DNA of 64,000 nucleotides from Pseudomonadota bacterium (lineage in GTDB: Bacteria; Pseudomonadota; Gammaproteobacteria; Xanthomonadales; Rhodanobacteraceae), in NCBI GenBank assembly GCA_018240565.1, contig JAFEFO010000034.1:1-64000 (forward strand), written 5' to 3'. Within the stretch, counting starts at the first letter, position 1. Every line of letters starts with the position of its first letter. Of this stretch, positions 38,253 through 47,797 are shown piece by piece. The notes under the pieces were generated by a model that worked only from the letters and a program-made list of their open reading frames with translations, had not been told where the DNA came from and did not search any database. The position numbers and the translations under genes were made by a program.

Positions 38253-38969
38253 TCAATCCAGCTTGATCGCCTTGCGGTCGCTGTCGCGGCGCTTCTGTTC
38301 CTTGGCCCTGAAGTCGGCCTGGCAACCATCGCGCTTGACCATCACGCAATCCAGGTAATCGGTTGCTTCCACCAGTGCGGCACGGATCGCCTTGCCTGCC
38401 GGGGTGTTTTCCTCGTGCGCCAGGTTGCCGCCGAAGCCGCCGCGGTACAGGCCCACCGCCACGCCACCGCCGGAACTGCGGCCCTCGATCGTGCGCGAAT
38501 ATTCGACGTCACTGGTTTCGGTATTGATCACGCGCAAGTCCACGGCGAGGTAGGCTTCGGATTTCTTGCCACCGAGGCTGATGCCCTTGAAGCTGAATCC
38601 ACCGCCGGTACTGGCGGTATTTTCCTCGTACGCCGTCACCGTGCCGGTGATCAGGTATTGCGCGCCGGTCACCTTGCCGATCTTCGGGCCGGTGCCCGCC
38701 GCGACGCGCCCGGACGCGGCAAAGTTCTGTTCTTCGAGCACGTTCTGGATCTTCTGTCGCTCGACCACGCGGAAATCGCCGCTCGAGGACAGCTCGTTGG
38801 ACAACATGCCGGACAATTCCCAACCCACGCCGCCGCGCCACCAGGCCGCGCCGGATTCGTTGCGGAACTCCGCGACGGCGATGCGCGGCCGGTTGTCGCC
38901 CGCCGCCAGTGCATTGCCGGTGGCAATCGCGCCCATCGCCAACATCACACCCAAGGCCAGATTCTTCAT
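38253..38969 (-). CDS. CsgG/HfaB-family secreted protein
   Basis: 238 residues from the ATG at 38969, with GGGGAG nine bases upstream and a signal peptide MKNLALGVMLAMGAIATGNALAA. RIAVAEFRNESG, ELSGMLSNELSSSGDFRVVERQKI and GAQYLITGTVTAYEE are the CsgG-type fold, close to curli secretion CsgG and to LpoB. There is no lipobox cysteine, unlike CsgG itself, so it would be soluble in the periplasm unless another anchor exists. No curli genes are nearby. Two cysteines (DCVMVKRDGC) occur near the C-terminus. Function is unknown; envelope stress or surface-structure assembly is a guess. Confidence 0.75.
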   Translation of the reverse strand: MKNLALGVMLAMGAIATGNALAAGDNRPRIAVAEFRNESGAAWWRGGVGWELSGMLSNELSSSGDFRVVERQKIQNVLEEQNFAASGRVAAGTGPKIGKVTGAQYLITGTVTAYEENTASTGGGFSFKGISLGGKKSEAYLAVDLRVINTETSDVEYSRTIEGRSSGGGVAVGLYRGGFGGNLAHEENTPAGKAIRAALVEATDYLDCVMVKRDGCQADFRAKEQKRRDSDRKAIKLD

Positions 38970-39135
38970 GTATCGACACTCCCCGATCGGATTGAAAGCC
39001 GAAAAATTCATACCCTGCCACGCCTACTATACCAGCGCCCAAGCCTGAAGGATGCGCTGTGAAACCGGCGTGACGAATCTGAATCTGATCGCCGCGCACG
39101 GCTAAAAGTTTCGCGCCGCGCAGAGAATTTTCGCA

Positions 39136-39165
39136 TTAACCGGACTGCAACGACGGGTTAACCGG
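39136..39165 (+). repeat. direct repeat TTAACCGG, two copies 22 bases apart
   Basis: TTAACCGG at 39136-39143 and 39158-39165, two helical turns apart, about 56 bases before the small gene at 39221. The spacing suits a dimeric regulator on one DNA face. The remaining part of the 251-base gap holds no visible gene. Confidence 0.4.
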
Positions 39166-39220
39166 ATGCACATGCGCGCACGCTATTTTGATGCGCAGAT
39201 TAACGCGAAGGAGACCACCC

Positions 39221-39460
39221 ATGCGCAGCAAACGTTTCCCCGAAGCCCGGGTTTTCGGCTATGCCATCGAACGCCTGGAAGAATACGACGACACCGGCCT
39301 GCCCCGCGCGGTGCGATTCGAAGTGTTGTGTCCGAAGACCAGCGCGGTACTGGGCGCGTTCGACGACACCCACTCGGCCAAGCGCTTCGCGATCGTGCAC
39401 GAATTGCGCGCCATTCGCGCCGGCACGCAACGCTTGAACGGCGGCCTGCGCGTGGCTTGA
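39221..39460 (+). CDS. small conserved-looking protein of unknown function
   Basis: 79 residues from the ATG at 39221, chosen because AAGGAG sits seven bases upstream; in-frame ATGs earlier lack this. The product is soluble and charged: RSKRFPEARVFGYAIERLEEYDD, then VRFEVLCPKTSAVLG (split here), then DTHSAKRFAIVHELRAIRAG. No membrane segment and one cysteine. I do not recognise the family. Third-position GC is high as in neighbours, supporting a real gene. It converges with the omega-amidase gene immediately after its stop, and direct repeats lie upstream. Confidence 0.7.
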   Translation: MRSKRFPEARVFGYAIERLEEYDDTGLPRAVRFEVLCPKTSAVLGAFDDTHSAKRFAIVHELRAIRAGTQRLNGGLRVA

Positions 39461-40249
39461 TCAGGTCAAGGCGAACGCGTCCGCGTCCATCCAGGCCGGG
39501 AAGCGCTCGCGGTGCGCGCTGAGGGCTGCCGGATCAAGCGCGACCGTGGCGGTTTGCTCTTGCGTGCCGAATTCGGCCAATGGCTGGCCGAGGAAATCCA
39601 GTACCACGCTGTCGCCGCTGTAGGACAAGCCGTTGCCATCGGTTCCGACGCGATTGACGCCGATGCAGTAACTCAGGTTTTCGATGGCACGTGCACGCAG
39701 CAGGGTTTGCCAGGCATGGCGCCGCGCGCTGGGCCAGTTGGCGACATACAACACCAGGTCGTAGTCGAACCCGCCATCCGCATGCCGATTGCGCGAATAC
39801 ACCGGAAAACGCAAGTCGTAGCACACCAGCGGACAAATCTTCCACCCACGCCATTGCACGATCAGGCGTTCGCTGCCCGCGGCATAGCGTTTGTGCTCGT
39901 CGGCGTAGCGGAACAGATGTCGCTTGTCGTAGTGCTGCACCTGCCCATCGGGCGTGACGAACAACAATCGGTTGAACACCTTGTCGCCCACGCGCAGTTG
40001 CACGCTGCCCGTGATCGCCGCCGCCAAGGCACGCGCGCACTCACGCAGCCACGCTACTGTCGGTCCATCCATTGTTTCAGCGGCGTGGATCGCCTCGTTG
40101 GAAAAGCCGCTGGTAAAGGTCTCCGGCAGCACGACAAGATCGGTTGCACCGCGCAACGGTTCGATCAGCGCACCGTAGTAGTCGCGATTGCCGGCCGGGT
40201 CGTGCCAGCGCGTCGCGCCTTGCACGAGCGAAATCCTCAAAGCTTGCAT
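39461..40249 (-). CDS. omega-amidase of the nitrilase superfamily
   Basis: 262 residues from the ATG at 40249 (MQALRISLVQGATRWHD). The nitrilase triad is E43 (LPETFTSGFS), K109 (YDKRHLF) and C143 (PLVCYDLRFPVY), and the protein resembles E. coli YafV. It hydrolyses alpha-ketoglutaramate or alpha-ketosuccinamate. Its start lies inside the end of the upstream aminotransferase gene (13-base overlap), so they form one unit. The pair fits glutamine transaminase plus omega-amidase, which together pull methionine salvage forward. Confidence 0.9.
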   Translation of the reverse strand: MQALRISLVQGATRWHDPAGNRDYYGALIEPLRGATDLVVLPETFTSGFSNEAIHAAETMDGPTVAWLRECARALAAAITGSVQLRVGDKVFNRLLFVTPDGQVQHYDKRHLFRYADEHKRYAAGSERLIVQWRGWKICPLVCYDLRFPVYSRNRHADGGFDYDLVLYVANWPSARRHAWQTLLRARAIENLSYCIGVNRVGTDGNGLSYSGDSVVLDFLGQPLAEFGTQEQTATVALDPAALSAHRERFPAWMDADAFALT

Positions 40250-41382
40250 AGCCGTTCCGCAGCCGCCGCGAGGGTCTCGTCGCTCTTGGCGAAACACAAG
40301 CGGACCAGGTGCGCGCTGGGCGGCGTTTCGTAAAACGCGGACACCGGTATTGCCGCGACACCGGCTTCGCGCACCAGCCATTCGCAGAAATTCAGGTCGT
40401 CCAGCTTGCTCAGGGCGGAATACTCGACCAACTGGAAGTACGCGCCCTTCACCGGCAGCAGGTTGAATTTCGACGGCGCGAGCAGGCTGCGGAAGCGATC
40501 ACGCTTGGCCTGGTAGAACGCCGGCAAGTCCAGGTAGTGCTGCGGATCGGATTCGAGCATGTCGGCGAACGCCCATTGCGCCGGGCTGAACGTGCAGAAC
40601 GTCAGGTACTGGTGCACCTTGCGAAACTCCGCGCTCAACTGTGGCGGCGCGATGCAGTATCCGACCTTCCAGCCGGTGCAGTGATAGGTCTTGCCGAACG
40701 AGGAAATCACGAAACTGCGCGCGGCCAGTTCTGCATGACGCAGCACGCTCTGGTGCGCAAGGCCATCGAAAATGATGTGTTCGTAGACCTCGTCGGACAG
40801 CACGAAGATATCGGTGCCGCGCACGATTTCGGCCAGCGTTTCCAGATCGGACGCTTGGAGCACGGCGCCGGTCGGATTATGCGGCGAATTGATGAGGATC
40901 ATGCGCGTGCGCGGCGAGATCGCATCACGCACGCGCTGCCAGTCGACGGAAAAATCCGGCAGGCGCAGCGGGATGTGCACGGCACGCCCGCCGGCCAATT
41001 CGACCGCCGGGTCGTAGCAGTCGTAACACGGATCGAGCATGATCACCTCGTCACCGGTATGCACGACGGCGGCGATCGCGGCGAACAAGGCTTCGGTGGC
41101 GCCGCTGGTGACGGTGACTTCGGTATCGGCGCTCACCTTGCGCCCGTACAGGCGTTCGGTCTTGAGCGCGATCTGCTCGCGCAGCTTCGGCACGCCCGTC
41201 ATTGGCGCGTACTGGTTCTTGCCGGCATTCATCGCCGTGGCAAGCGCGTCGCGCAAACCCTGCGGGCCATCGAAATCGGGAAAGCCCTGGCCGAGGTTGA
41301 TCGCCTTGTGCTGCGTCGCCAACTGCGACATCACGCTGAAAATGGTCGTACCGACCTTGGGCAGTTTGGTGCTGATCTGCAT
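40237..41382 (-). CDS. glutamine/methionine aminotransferase, YbdL-like
   Basis: 381 residues, fold-type I PLP aminotransferase. The start at 41382 (MQISTKLPKVGTTIFSVMS) matches the family; the frame stays open into the tRNA genes upstream, which is not coding. GQGFPDF, NSPHNPTGAV, SDEVYEH and the PLP lysine K231 in SSFGKTYHCTGWKVGY are visible. Related enzymes transaminate alpha-ketomethylthiobutyrate to methionine with glutamine. The overlapping omega-amidase gene would remove the ketoglutaramate by-product. A kynurenine aminotransferase activity is a possible alternative. Confidence 0.9.
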   Translation of the reverse strand: MQISTKLPKVGTTIFSVMSQLATQHKAINLGQGFPDFDGPQGLRDALATAMNAGKNQYAPMTGVPKLREQIALKTERLYGRKVSADTEVTVTSGATEALFAAIAAVVHTGDEVIMLDPCYDCYDPAVELAGGRAVHIPLRLPDFSVDWQRVRDAISPRTRMILINSPHNPTGAVLQASDLETLAEIVRGTDIFVLSDEVYEHIIFDGLAHQSVLRHAELAARSFVISSFGKTYHCTGWKVGYCIAPPQLSAEFRKVHQYLTFCTFSPAQWAFADMLESDPQHYLDLPAFYQAKRDRFRSLLAPSKFNLLPVKGAYFQLVEYSALSKLDDLNFCEWLVREAGVAAIPVSAFYETPPSAHLVRLCFAKSDETLAAAAERLCKL

Positions 41383-41430
41383 CGCGGGTTCCGGTTCGGA
41401 TGTCCAAATCGAGCGCGATGGTAGCACGCG

Positions 41431-41519
41431 TGGTGCCCCGAGCCGGACTCGAACCGGCAAGGCGGTTTCCCGCCGAGGGATTTTAAGTCCCTTGCGTTTA
41501 CCAATTTCGCCACCGGGGC
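41431..41519 (-). tRNA. tRNA-Leu(UAA)
   Basis: Acceptor GCCCCGG pairs with the 3' CGGGGC, with A73 and an encoded CCA. The anticodon loop CTTAAAA on stem GGGA/TCCC gives UAA. A long variable arm (CGGCGGGAAACCGCC) makes it class II, and GGTTCGAGTCC is the T arm. Its 5' end abuts the CCA of tRNA-Cys. Confidence 0.96.
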
Positions 41520-41593
41520 TGGAGGCCAGGGTCGGAATCGAACCGGCGTACACGGCTTTGCAGGCCGCTGCATGACCACTCTGCCACCTGGCC
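41520..41593 (-). tRNA. tRNA-Cys(GCA)
   Basis: Acceptor GGCCAGG pairs with CCTGGCC, U73 and an encoded CCA. The anticodon loop CTGCAAA gives GCA. It follows directly on tRNA-Leu without a spacer. Same order as E. coli glyW-cysT-leuZ. Confidence 0.96.
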
Positions 41594-41671
41594 GGTGACC
41601 GCGACAGCGTAGCAACGCCTGTCGCAAAAAACAAAACCTCGGATTGCCCGAGGTTCCATCGCAACAAATAC

Positions 41672-41747
<76 letters not shown>

Positions 41748-41793
41748 GCGAGGACGCGCATTATACGGGTTGGCGCGAGGATGGCAACAGGCG

Positions 41794-42363
41794 TCAGCGT
41801 GACGCCTGGTCGCCGCGCATCGCCGGCCACGCGGCGCGCAGGTAGTCCAGGCCCGACCAGATCGTCAGCGCCGCGGCAACGACCAGCAAGGTTTCGCCGA
41901 CGTGGAACAGGCGCAAGCTTTCCGATTCGTGCTGGTAGAGCAACACCACGATTGCCACGATCTGCATCAGGGTCTTGATCTTGCCGAGCATGGCAACCTT
42001 GACCAGGCCGTGCGCGCCGATTTCCGCCATCCATTCACGCAATGCGGAAATGGCGATCTCGCGGCCAACGATGATCGCGCTGGTGATCGCGAGCAACGGT
42101 GTGGGATTTTCCTGCACCAGCAGGAACAACGTCACCGCCACCATGAGTTTGTCGGCGACCGGATCCAGGAATGCGCCAAACCGCGAGTATTGATCGAAAC
42201 GTCGCGCGATGAATCCATCCAGCCAGTCGGTCAGCGCCGCGGCGAGGAAAATCAACGCCGCAGTGACGTTCGCGCCGCGAAAACCCGCATAGAACACCGC
42301 GATCATCACCGGCAACAGGGCGATGCGGAACAGCGTCAGGATGGTCGGCCAGGTCCATTTCAT
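41794..42363 (-). CDS. pgsA: phosphatidylglycerophosphate synthase
   Basis: 189 residues from the ATG at 42363 (MKWTWPTILTLFRIAL). The CDP-alcohol phosphatidyltransferase motif is complete: DWLDGFIARRF followed by GAFLDPVADK (DxxDGxxARx8GxxxDxxxD). Several membrane helices are visible. It joins CDP-diacylglycerol and glycerol-3-phosphate, the committed step to phosphatidylglycerol and cardiolipin. It lies after uvrC and before tRNA-Gly-Cys-Leu, the same arrangement as in E. coli. Confidence 0.95.
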   Translation of the reverse strand: MKWTWPTILTLFRIALLPVMIAVFYAGFRGANVTAALIFLAAALTDWLDGFIARRFDQYSRFGAFLDPVADKLMVAVTLFLLVQENPTPLLAITSAIIVGREIAISALREWMAEIGAHGLVKVAMLGKIKTLMQIVAIVVLLYQHESESLRLFHVGETLLVVAAALTIWSGLDYLRAAWPAMRGDQASR

Positions 42364-42388
42364 GGATGCGAGTGTGCCATGCCTGCGT

Positions 42389-44263
42389 TCAGCCGTGGAA
42401 CGCGGCGTAGATCTTTTCGGCAAGTTCTCGGCTGACCCCGCCGACCTGCGCCAGTTCGTCGACGCCTGCCGCCGCCACGCCGCCAAGGCCGCCGAAATGC
42501 TTGAGCAGGGCCGAACGCCGTTTCGCGCCGATGCCGGCGATTTCTTCCAGCCGGCTCTTCTCGCGCGCCTTTTCGCGACGCTGGCGATGACCGGTGATGG
42601 CGAAGCGATGCGCTTCGTCGCGGATCGCATCGAGCAGGTGCAAGGCCGGCGATTCGGGTCCGGGCCACAGCGTCTTGCCGGTGTCGCCGCGGATAAGGCT
42701 TTCGTGCCCGGAGCGACGCTCCGGCCCCTTGGCGATGCCGAGCACGAGCACGCCGCTCACGCCAAGGTCGGCCAGAACCTCCAGCGCCTGCGCGACCTGG
42801 CCTTTGCCGCCGTCGATCACGAGAATATCGGGCAACATGCCCTCGCCCGCCTGCAAACGCTTGTAGCGACGCTCCAGCGCCTGGCGCATGGCGGCGTAAT
42901 CATCGCCCGGCTCGATGCCGGTGATATTGAAGCGCCGGTAGGCGGATTTGACCGGACCCTCCGGGCCGTAAATCACGCACGAAGCGACCGTCGCCTCGCC
43001 CATCGTGTGCGAGATGTCGAAGCATTCCAGCCGCTGCGGCGTGTCGCCCAATTCCAGCAGTTCGCGCAGGGATTCGAAACGCTCGTGGATGGTCTGCTGG
43101 CTGGCCAGCCGCGCCGCGAGCGCGGCTTGCGCGTTCTTGCGCGCCAGTTCCACGAAATGCGCGCGGTCGCCGCGCACGGCGGACTTGACCTCGACGATGT
43201 GGCCGGACTGCTCGCCCAGAGCGAGCGCGAGTACTTCGGCGCCTTCCGGCGCATGGCTGAACAACAACTCGCGCGGCACCGGCTTATCGAGATAGTACTG
43301 GGCGGCAAAGGCGGCCAGCACCGCACCTTCGTCTGCATCGACCGGCAGGCGCGGAAAGAAGTCGCGCGAACCCAGGTTCACGCCATTGCGGAAGAACAAC
43401 ACCGATACGCAAGCCAGTCCCGATTCGATGCAACAGGCCAGCGCATCCAGGTCGGCGCTGGCGCCTTGCACATGCACCTGCGCGTGCAGGCGCTTGAGCG
43501 TGGTGATCTGATCGCGCAGCCGCGCGGCTTTCTCGAACGCCAGCGCCGCGCTGGCGGTTTCCATCGCCGTGCCCAACTCATCGATCACGTCGCGGCTCTT
43601 GCCGTGCAGGAACATCGCCGCATGGCGCACCGATTCCTGGTATTCGTCAACGCCGACCAGGCCCACGCACGGCGCGCTGCACCGCCCGATCTGGTATTGC
43701 AAACAAGGCCGCGTGCGATTGCGGAAATAGCTGTCCTCGCATTGCCGCACGCGGAACAATTTCTGCATCAGGTCGAGGCTCTCGCGCACCGCCCATGCGC
43801 TCGGATACGGGCCGAAGTATTCGCCCTTGGCCGTCTTCGCGCCGCGATGGAAGGCCATGCGCGGATAACTCTCACTTTGCGAAAAAACGCGTCCCGGCAT
43901 TTTTTCGCGGGCTTCATCGCCCGACAGAAAAATATATGGGTAGCTCTTGTCGTCGCGCAGCAGGATGTTGTAGCGCGGCTTGAGGCTCTTGATCAGCTGC
44001 GCTTCAAGCAGCAAGGCCTCGCCTTCGGTGCGCGTGAGGGTGACTTCCATGCGCGCAATTTGCGCCACCATCGCCGCGATGCGCGGTTGCAGGTTGGGCT
44101 TGAGGAAATAGCTGCCGACACGCTTCCTGAGGTTTCCCGCCTTGCCGACATACAAAGGCTCGCCGCGCGTGTCGAACATCCGGTACACGCCGGGCGAGGT
44201 GCTCAGGGTGCGGACGAATTCCCTGCCGTCGAACGCCACCGCACTGGTATCGGTTTCGCCCAC
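42389..44263 (-). CDS. uvrC: UvrABC excinuclease subunit C
   Basis: 624 residues. The GIY-YIG nuclease (SPGVYRMF, GEPLYVGKAGNLRKRV) makes the 3' cut; the UVR segment (DVIDELGTAMETASAALAFE region) contacts UvrB; the RNase H-like domain (LECFDISHTMG, VIDGGKGQ) makes the 5' cut; two helix-hairpin-helix motifs end the protein (IAGIGAKRRSALLKHFGG, QVGGVSRELAEKIY). A Cys cluster CLQYQIGRCSAPC, known as an Fe-S site in UvrC, is intact. It starts three bases after the NHL-thioredoxin gene, so it shares that transcript. Confidence 0.97.
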   Translation of the reverse strand: MGETDTSAVAFDGREFVRTLSTSPGVYRMFDTRGEPLYVGKAGNLRKRVGSYFLKPNLQPRIAAMVAQIARMEVTLTRTEGEALLLEAQLIKSLKPRYNILLRDDKSYPYIFLSGDEAREKMPGRVFSQSESYPRMAFHRGAKTAKGEYFGPYPSAWAVRESLDLMQKLFRVRQCEDSYFRNRTRPCLQYQIGRCSAPCVGLVGVDEYQESVRHAAMFLHGKSRDVIDELGTAMETASAALAFEKAARLRDQITTLKRLHAQVHVQGASADLDALACCIESGLACVSVLFFRNGVNLGSRDFFPRLPVDADEGAVLAAFAAQYYLDKPVPRELLFSHAPEGAEVLALALGEQSGHIVEVKSAVRGDRAHFVELARKNAQAALAARLASQQTIHERFESLRELLELGDTPQRLECFDISHTMGEATVASCVIYGPEGPVKSAYRRFNITGIEPGDDYAAMRQALERRYKRLQAGEGMLPDILVIDGGKGQVAQALEVLADLGVSGVLVLGIAKGPERRSGHESLIRGDTGKTLWPGPESPALHLLDAIRDEAHRFAITGHRQRREKAREKSRLEEIAGIGAKRRSALLKHFGGLGGVAAAGVDELAQVGGVSRELAEKIYAAFHG

Positions 44264-44266
44264 CGA

Positions 44267-45694
44267 TCACTCGGAAATGGTCAGGCGCCGGATCTGCCCG
44301 TTGGCAAGGTCGACGCGCACGATTTCATGCGCATTGGTGTTGGCGATCCACAGTGCGCCGGCGCCCAGCGCCAGGCCGGCCGGTTCGTGCAACGTGTAGG
44401 GCAGGTTCAGCGTGCGGACCTCGCCGCTGCGCAGGTTGATCGCCTTGATCTTGCCGTTGTAGCTGTCGGCGACGAAGACGAGTCCGCGCGCATCGGCGGC
44501 CACGGCAAGCGGGTGCTGCAGGCGCGCGTCTTCGCGCTTGCCGGCGGCATCGCCGAAATCGTACAGGCCGGAACCCGCCAGCGTGGTGACGCGATTGTCG
44601 AGCAGGCGCAGCAGGCGTACCGACGAGGAAGCCGCATCGGCAATCGCCATCTGCTGGCCGATCACACTCAAACTGGTTGGCTGTGCGAAGCTCGCGGTAA
44701 CGCCCACGCCATCGGCAAGACCGAGTTGGCCGCTGCCGGCGAGCACGACCAGCGTGTTGCGCACCAGGTCGAGTTGCCAGATCTGGTTCTGCCCGGATAC
44801 GGCAATGAAGGCGAGATCGCCAAGCACGGCCACATCCGCCGGGGCCGACATCGCCACCTTGGTCGGATCGAGGTTTTCGTTCGGCAGGTCATGGCCCGGC
44901 GCACCGGTGCCGGCGACGGTATCCACGTCGCCGCTGAGCAGGCGGATGCGGCGCAACGCATGATTGCCGGTGTCGGCGACGAACAGGACATCCTTCCCCA
45001 CCGCCAGGCCCTGCGGATCGGTGAAGCCGGCATCGCGGCTGCGTCCATCCCAGTAACCCGGATTGCCCGAACCGAACTGGCGCACGACGCGCCCATCGTG
45101 CGTGCATTCGAGGATGCGATTGTGCCCGCTGTCGGCGATCCACAGATTCGATTCGCCGATCGCCAGCCGCGACGGAAACCGCAATGGCAAGCGCGCTTCG
45201 GCGCGCATCGAGTCGGCGCTGGATTCGTAAACGCGAATGTCCTGCGCGGCGGCTTCATCGAGCAGGTGCGCGATCAGGGTATCGGCTTCCTGGCGCCGAC
45301 CTTCCCCCGGCAGCAGCGCGGCAAGCTGGCCTTGCGCATCGATCACCGCCAGTGTCGGCCACGCCGTCACCCCGTACGCCTGCCAGAGCAGGTAGTCCGG
45401 ATCGTTCGCGACGGGATGGCGGATGTGGTTGCGATTGACCGCCTTGAGCACCGGTTCGCCCTGGCGCTGATAGCCGAATTTCGGCGTGTGCACGCCGATC
45501 ACGCTCAAGCCGTCGTGGTATTTGTTTTCCAGAAAGCGAAGGTCCGGCAGCACGTTGCGGCAATTCACGCAATCGAAGGTCCAGAAATTGAGTACGGTGA
45601 CGCGCCCGCGCAACGCGGCCAGCGTCGGCGGCGTGTCGGTGTTGACCCAATCCAGCGTGGTCGGCAATTCGGGGGCGGCGATGCGGGCGTTCAT
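44267..45694 (-). CDS. thioredoxin-like protein with NHL repeats (NHLRC2-like)
   Basis: 475 residues. A thioredoxin-like domain at residues 15-150 carries C42-V-N-C45 (FWTFDCVNCRN) and a cis-Pro region AWPTLAVID. From about 175 on, NHL repeats recur (RLAIGESNLWIADSGHNRI, GLAVGKDVLFVADTGNHALR, AVAADARGLVFVADSYNGKI), forming a six-bladed propeller. This is the layout of human NHLRC2 and bacterial relatives; their substrate is not known. No signal peptide is visible, so it is likely cytosolic. It sits between kdsB and uvrC. Confidence 0.88.
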   Translation of the reverse strand: MNARIAAPELPTTLDWVNTDTPPTLAALRGRVTVLNFWTFDCVNCRNVLPDLRFLENKYHDGLSVIGVHTPKFGYQRQGEPVLKAVNRNHIRHPVANDPDYLLWQAYGVTAWPTLAVIDAQGQLAALLPGEGRRQEADTLIAHLLDEAAAQDIRVYESSADSMRAEARLPLRFPSRLAIGESNLWIADSGHNRILECTHDGRVVRQFGSGNPGYWDGRSRDAGFTDPQGLAVGKDVLFVADTGNHALRRIRLLSGDVDTVAGTGAPGHDLPNENLDPTKVAMSAPADVAVLGDLAFIAVSGQNQIWQLDLVRNTLVVLAGSGQLGLADGVGVTASFAQPTSLSVIGQQMAIADAASSSVRLLRLLDNRVTTLAGSGLYDFGDAAGKREDARLQHPLAVAADARGLVFVADSYNGKIKAINLRSGEVRTLNLPYTLHEPAGLALGAGALWIANTNAHEIVRVDLANGQIRRLTISE

Positions 45695-45706
45695 GCGCGG
45701 CGAGGA

Positions 45707-46495
45707 TTACGACGGATTGGCGTCATTATGCGCCTTGCGCAGGATCGCATCGACCCGCGCCAGGTCCTGCGCCGTGTCCACGCCGCCCGGAAACGGTTCG
45801 GGCGCCAGGCGCACGGCGATGCGATGGCCGTGTTCGAGCGCGCGCAATTGTTCGAGCGCTTCGATGCGCTCCAGCGGCGTCGGCGCAAGCTTGGCGAAGG
45901 CGCGCAAGAATCCGGCGCGATACGCGTAGATGCCGATATGGCGCAGGAAGGGTGCGTCAGCCGGAAGGTGCTCGCGCGTTCGCGCGAACGCATCGCGCGC
46001 CCACGGCAGCGGCGCCCGACTGAAGCACAACGCGTGGCCGTCGATGCCCACCGTCACCTTGACGACATTCGCATCGAACAATTCCCCCGCATGGGTTATT
46101 GGCGTTGCCAGCGTCGCCATCGCTGCCGTGCTTGCGGCGAGGCATTCGGCCACTGCACGAATGCCGGCCGGCGGCGCCAGCGGTTCGTCGCCTTGCAGAT
46201 TCACGACGATGGTCTCGTCCGGCCACGCCAGGATCTCCGCGCACTCGGCAAGACGGTCGCTTCCCGACGCATGATCGGCACGCGTCATCGCCACGTGCAC
46301 CGGCGTCGCCCGCAGCGCATCGGCGATGCGTGCATCGTCGGTGGCGACGACGACCTGCGCGGCGCCGGCAGCCAGCGCGCGTCGAGCGACGTGCACGATC
46401 ATCGGCTCGCCAGCGATGCTTTGCAGCGGCTTGCCCGGCAGGCGCGTCGACGCGTAGCGCGCGGGAATGGCGACGATGAATGGCTCGCCGCTCAT
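45707..46495 (-). CDS. kdsB: 3-deoxy-manno-octulosonate cytidylyltransferase
   Basis: 262 residues. [15 protein letters not shown] is the nucleotide-binding loop; GSDRLAE, NLQGDEP and HIGIYAYR are further KdsB signatures. It activates Kdo as CMP-Kdo for lipid A inner-core synthesis, confirming a Gram-negative envelope. The ATG overlaps the ispG stop as ATGA. Confidence 0.96.
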   Translation of the reverse strand: MSGEPFIVAIPARYASTRLPGKPLQSIAGEPMIVHVARRALAAGAAQVVVATDDARIADALRATPVHVAMTRADHASGSDRLAECAEILAWPDETIVVNLQGDEPLAPPAGIRAVAECLAASTAAMATLATPITHAGELFDANVVKVTVGIDGHALCFSRAPLPWARDAFARTREHLPADAPFLRHIGIYAYRAGFLRAFAKLAPTPLERIEALEQLRALEHGHRIAVRLAPEPFPGGVDTAQDLARVDAILRKAHNDANPS

Positions 46496-47742
46496 GCGTT
46501 CTGCCGCGTCGCGTACTTGCGCGCGACGTAGTCTTCGATGACACCGACGAATTCATTGGCGATGTTTGCACCGCGCAAGGTCATGGCCTTCTCGCCGTCG
46601 ATGAACACCGGCGCGGCCGGCGCTTCGCCGGTGCCGGGCAGCGAGATGCCGATGTCGGCATGCCGAGATTCGCCCGGCCCGTTGACCACGCACCCCATCA
46701 CCGCGAGCGTGAGGTTTTCGACGCCGTCATACTTGACGCGCCACTCCGGCATTTTAGCGCGCACGTGGTCCTGCACGGTCTTGGCCAGTTCCTGGAACAG
46801 TGTGCTGGTGGTGCGCCCGCAGCCCGGGCATGCGGTCACCAATGGCGTGAAAGCGCGCAAGCCCATGGTCTGCAACAGCTCCTGCGCGACGACGACTTCA
46901 CGCGTGCGCGATTCACCGGGTTCGGGGGTGAGGGAGATCCGGATCGTGTCGCCGATGCCTTCCTGCAGCAGCACGGCGAGCGCCGCGGTCGAGGCGACGA
47001 TGCCCTTGGAGCCCATGCCCGCTTCGGTCAATCCCAGATGCAGTGCAAAGTCGCAGCGCGACGCCAGGTCACGGTAGACGGCGATCAATTCCTGCACGCC
47101 AGATACTTTGCAAGACAACAAGATACGATTCTTTTCTAATCCTATTTCGCACGCGCGTGCTGCCGAATCCAGGGCCGAACGGATCAGGGCCTCGCGGGCC
47201 ACGCGCGCCGCATCCCAGGGCACGGCGCGGGCATGGTTTTCGTCCATCAGCGCCGCCAGCAGGGACTGGTCGAGCGAGCCCCAGTTGACGCCTATGCGCA
47301 CGGGCTTTTCGTATTGGATGGCGAACTCGACGATGGTGGCGAACTGCGCGTCGCGCTTCTTGCCGAAGCCGACATTGCCGGGGTTGATCCGGTACTTGGC
47401 CAGTGCCTGCGCACAGGCCGGTTCCGCCGCAAGCAGTTGGTGGCCGTTGTAGTGGAAGTCACCGACCAGCGGCACGTTCACGCCCATCATGTCCAGGCGC
47501 TCGCGGATGCGCGGCACAGCGGCGGCCGCGTCGGGCGTGTTGACCGTGATGCGCACGAGTTCCGAGCCGGCGCGCGCCAGTTCGGCAACTTGTTTCGCTG
47601 TGCCGACCACGTCGGCGGTATCGGTATTGGTCATCGACTGCACGACGACGGGTGCGCCGCCGCCGACACGGACACCGCCCACGTCTACGCCGACGCTCGC
47701 GCGACGCGCGCGCGCAGTCGCGATCTGTTCTTCGGGATTCAT
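46492..47742 (-). CDS. ispG: 4-hydroxy-3-methylbut-2-en-1-yl diphosphate synthase
   Basis: 416 residues from the ATG at 47742 ([15 protein letters not shown]), without a clear Shine-Dalgarno; the upstream frame has no family match. [11 protein letters not shown] and [12 protein letters not shown] mark the TIM-barrel part. The Fe-S ligands are ACPGCGRTT and CVVNGPGE near the C-terminus. It makes HMBPP, the substrate of IspH (9.4 kb). Overlaps kdsB downstream. Confidence 0.95.
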   Translation of the reverse strand: MNPEEQIATARARRASVGVDVGGVRVGGGAPVVVQSMTNTDTADVVGTAKQVAELARAGSELVRITVNTPDAAAAVPRIRERLDMMGVNVPLVGDFHYNGHQLLAAEPACAQALAKYRINPGNVGFGKKRDAQFATIVEFAIQYEKPVRIGVNWGSLDQSLLAALMDENHARAVPWDAARVAREALIRSALDSAARACEIGLEKNRILLSCKVSGVQELIAVYRDLASRCDFALHLGLTEAGMGSKGIVASTAALAVLLQEGIGDTIRISLTPEPGESRTREVVVAQELLQTMGLRAFTPLVTACPGCGRTTSTLFQELAKTVQDHVRAKMPEWRVKYDGVENLTLAVMGCVVNGPGESRHADIGISLPGTGEAPAAPVFIDGEKAMTLRGANIANEFVGVIEDYVARKYATRQNA

Positions 47743-47797
47743 TGCGATATCGGAAACTTGCCTGCCGTGCGCAGTTGACCCGTTCGCGCCGAGTCCG

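Noticed and set aside
42323..46531. A 1402-codon open frame on the plus strand across pgsA, uvrC, the NHL gene and kdsB
   Set aside because: It is antisense to four well-supported genes. In GC-rich DNA the frame opposite codon position 3 often lacks stops. Its translation is Arg/Ala/Gln-rich with no domain.
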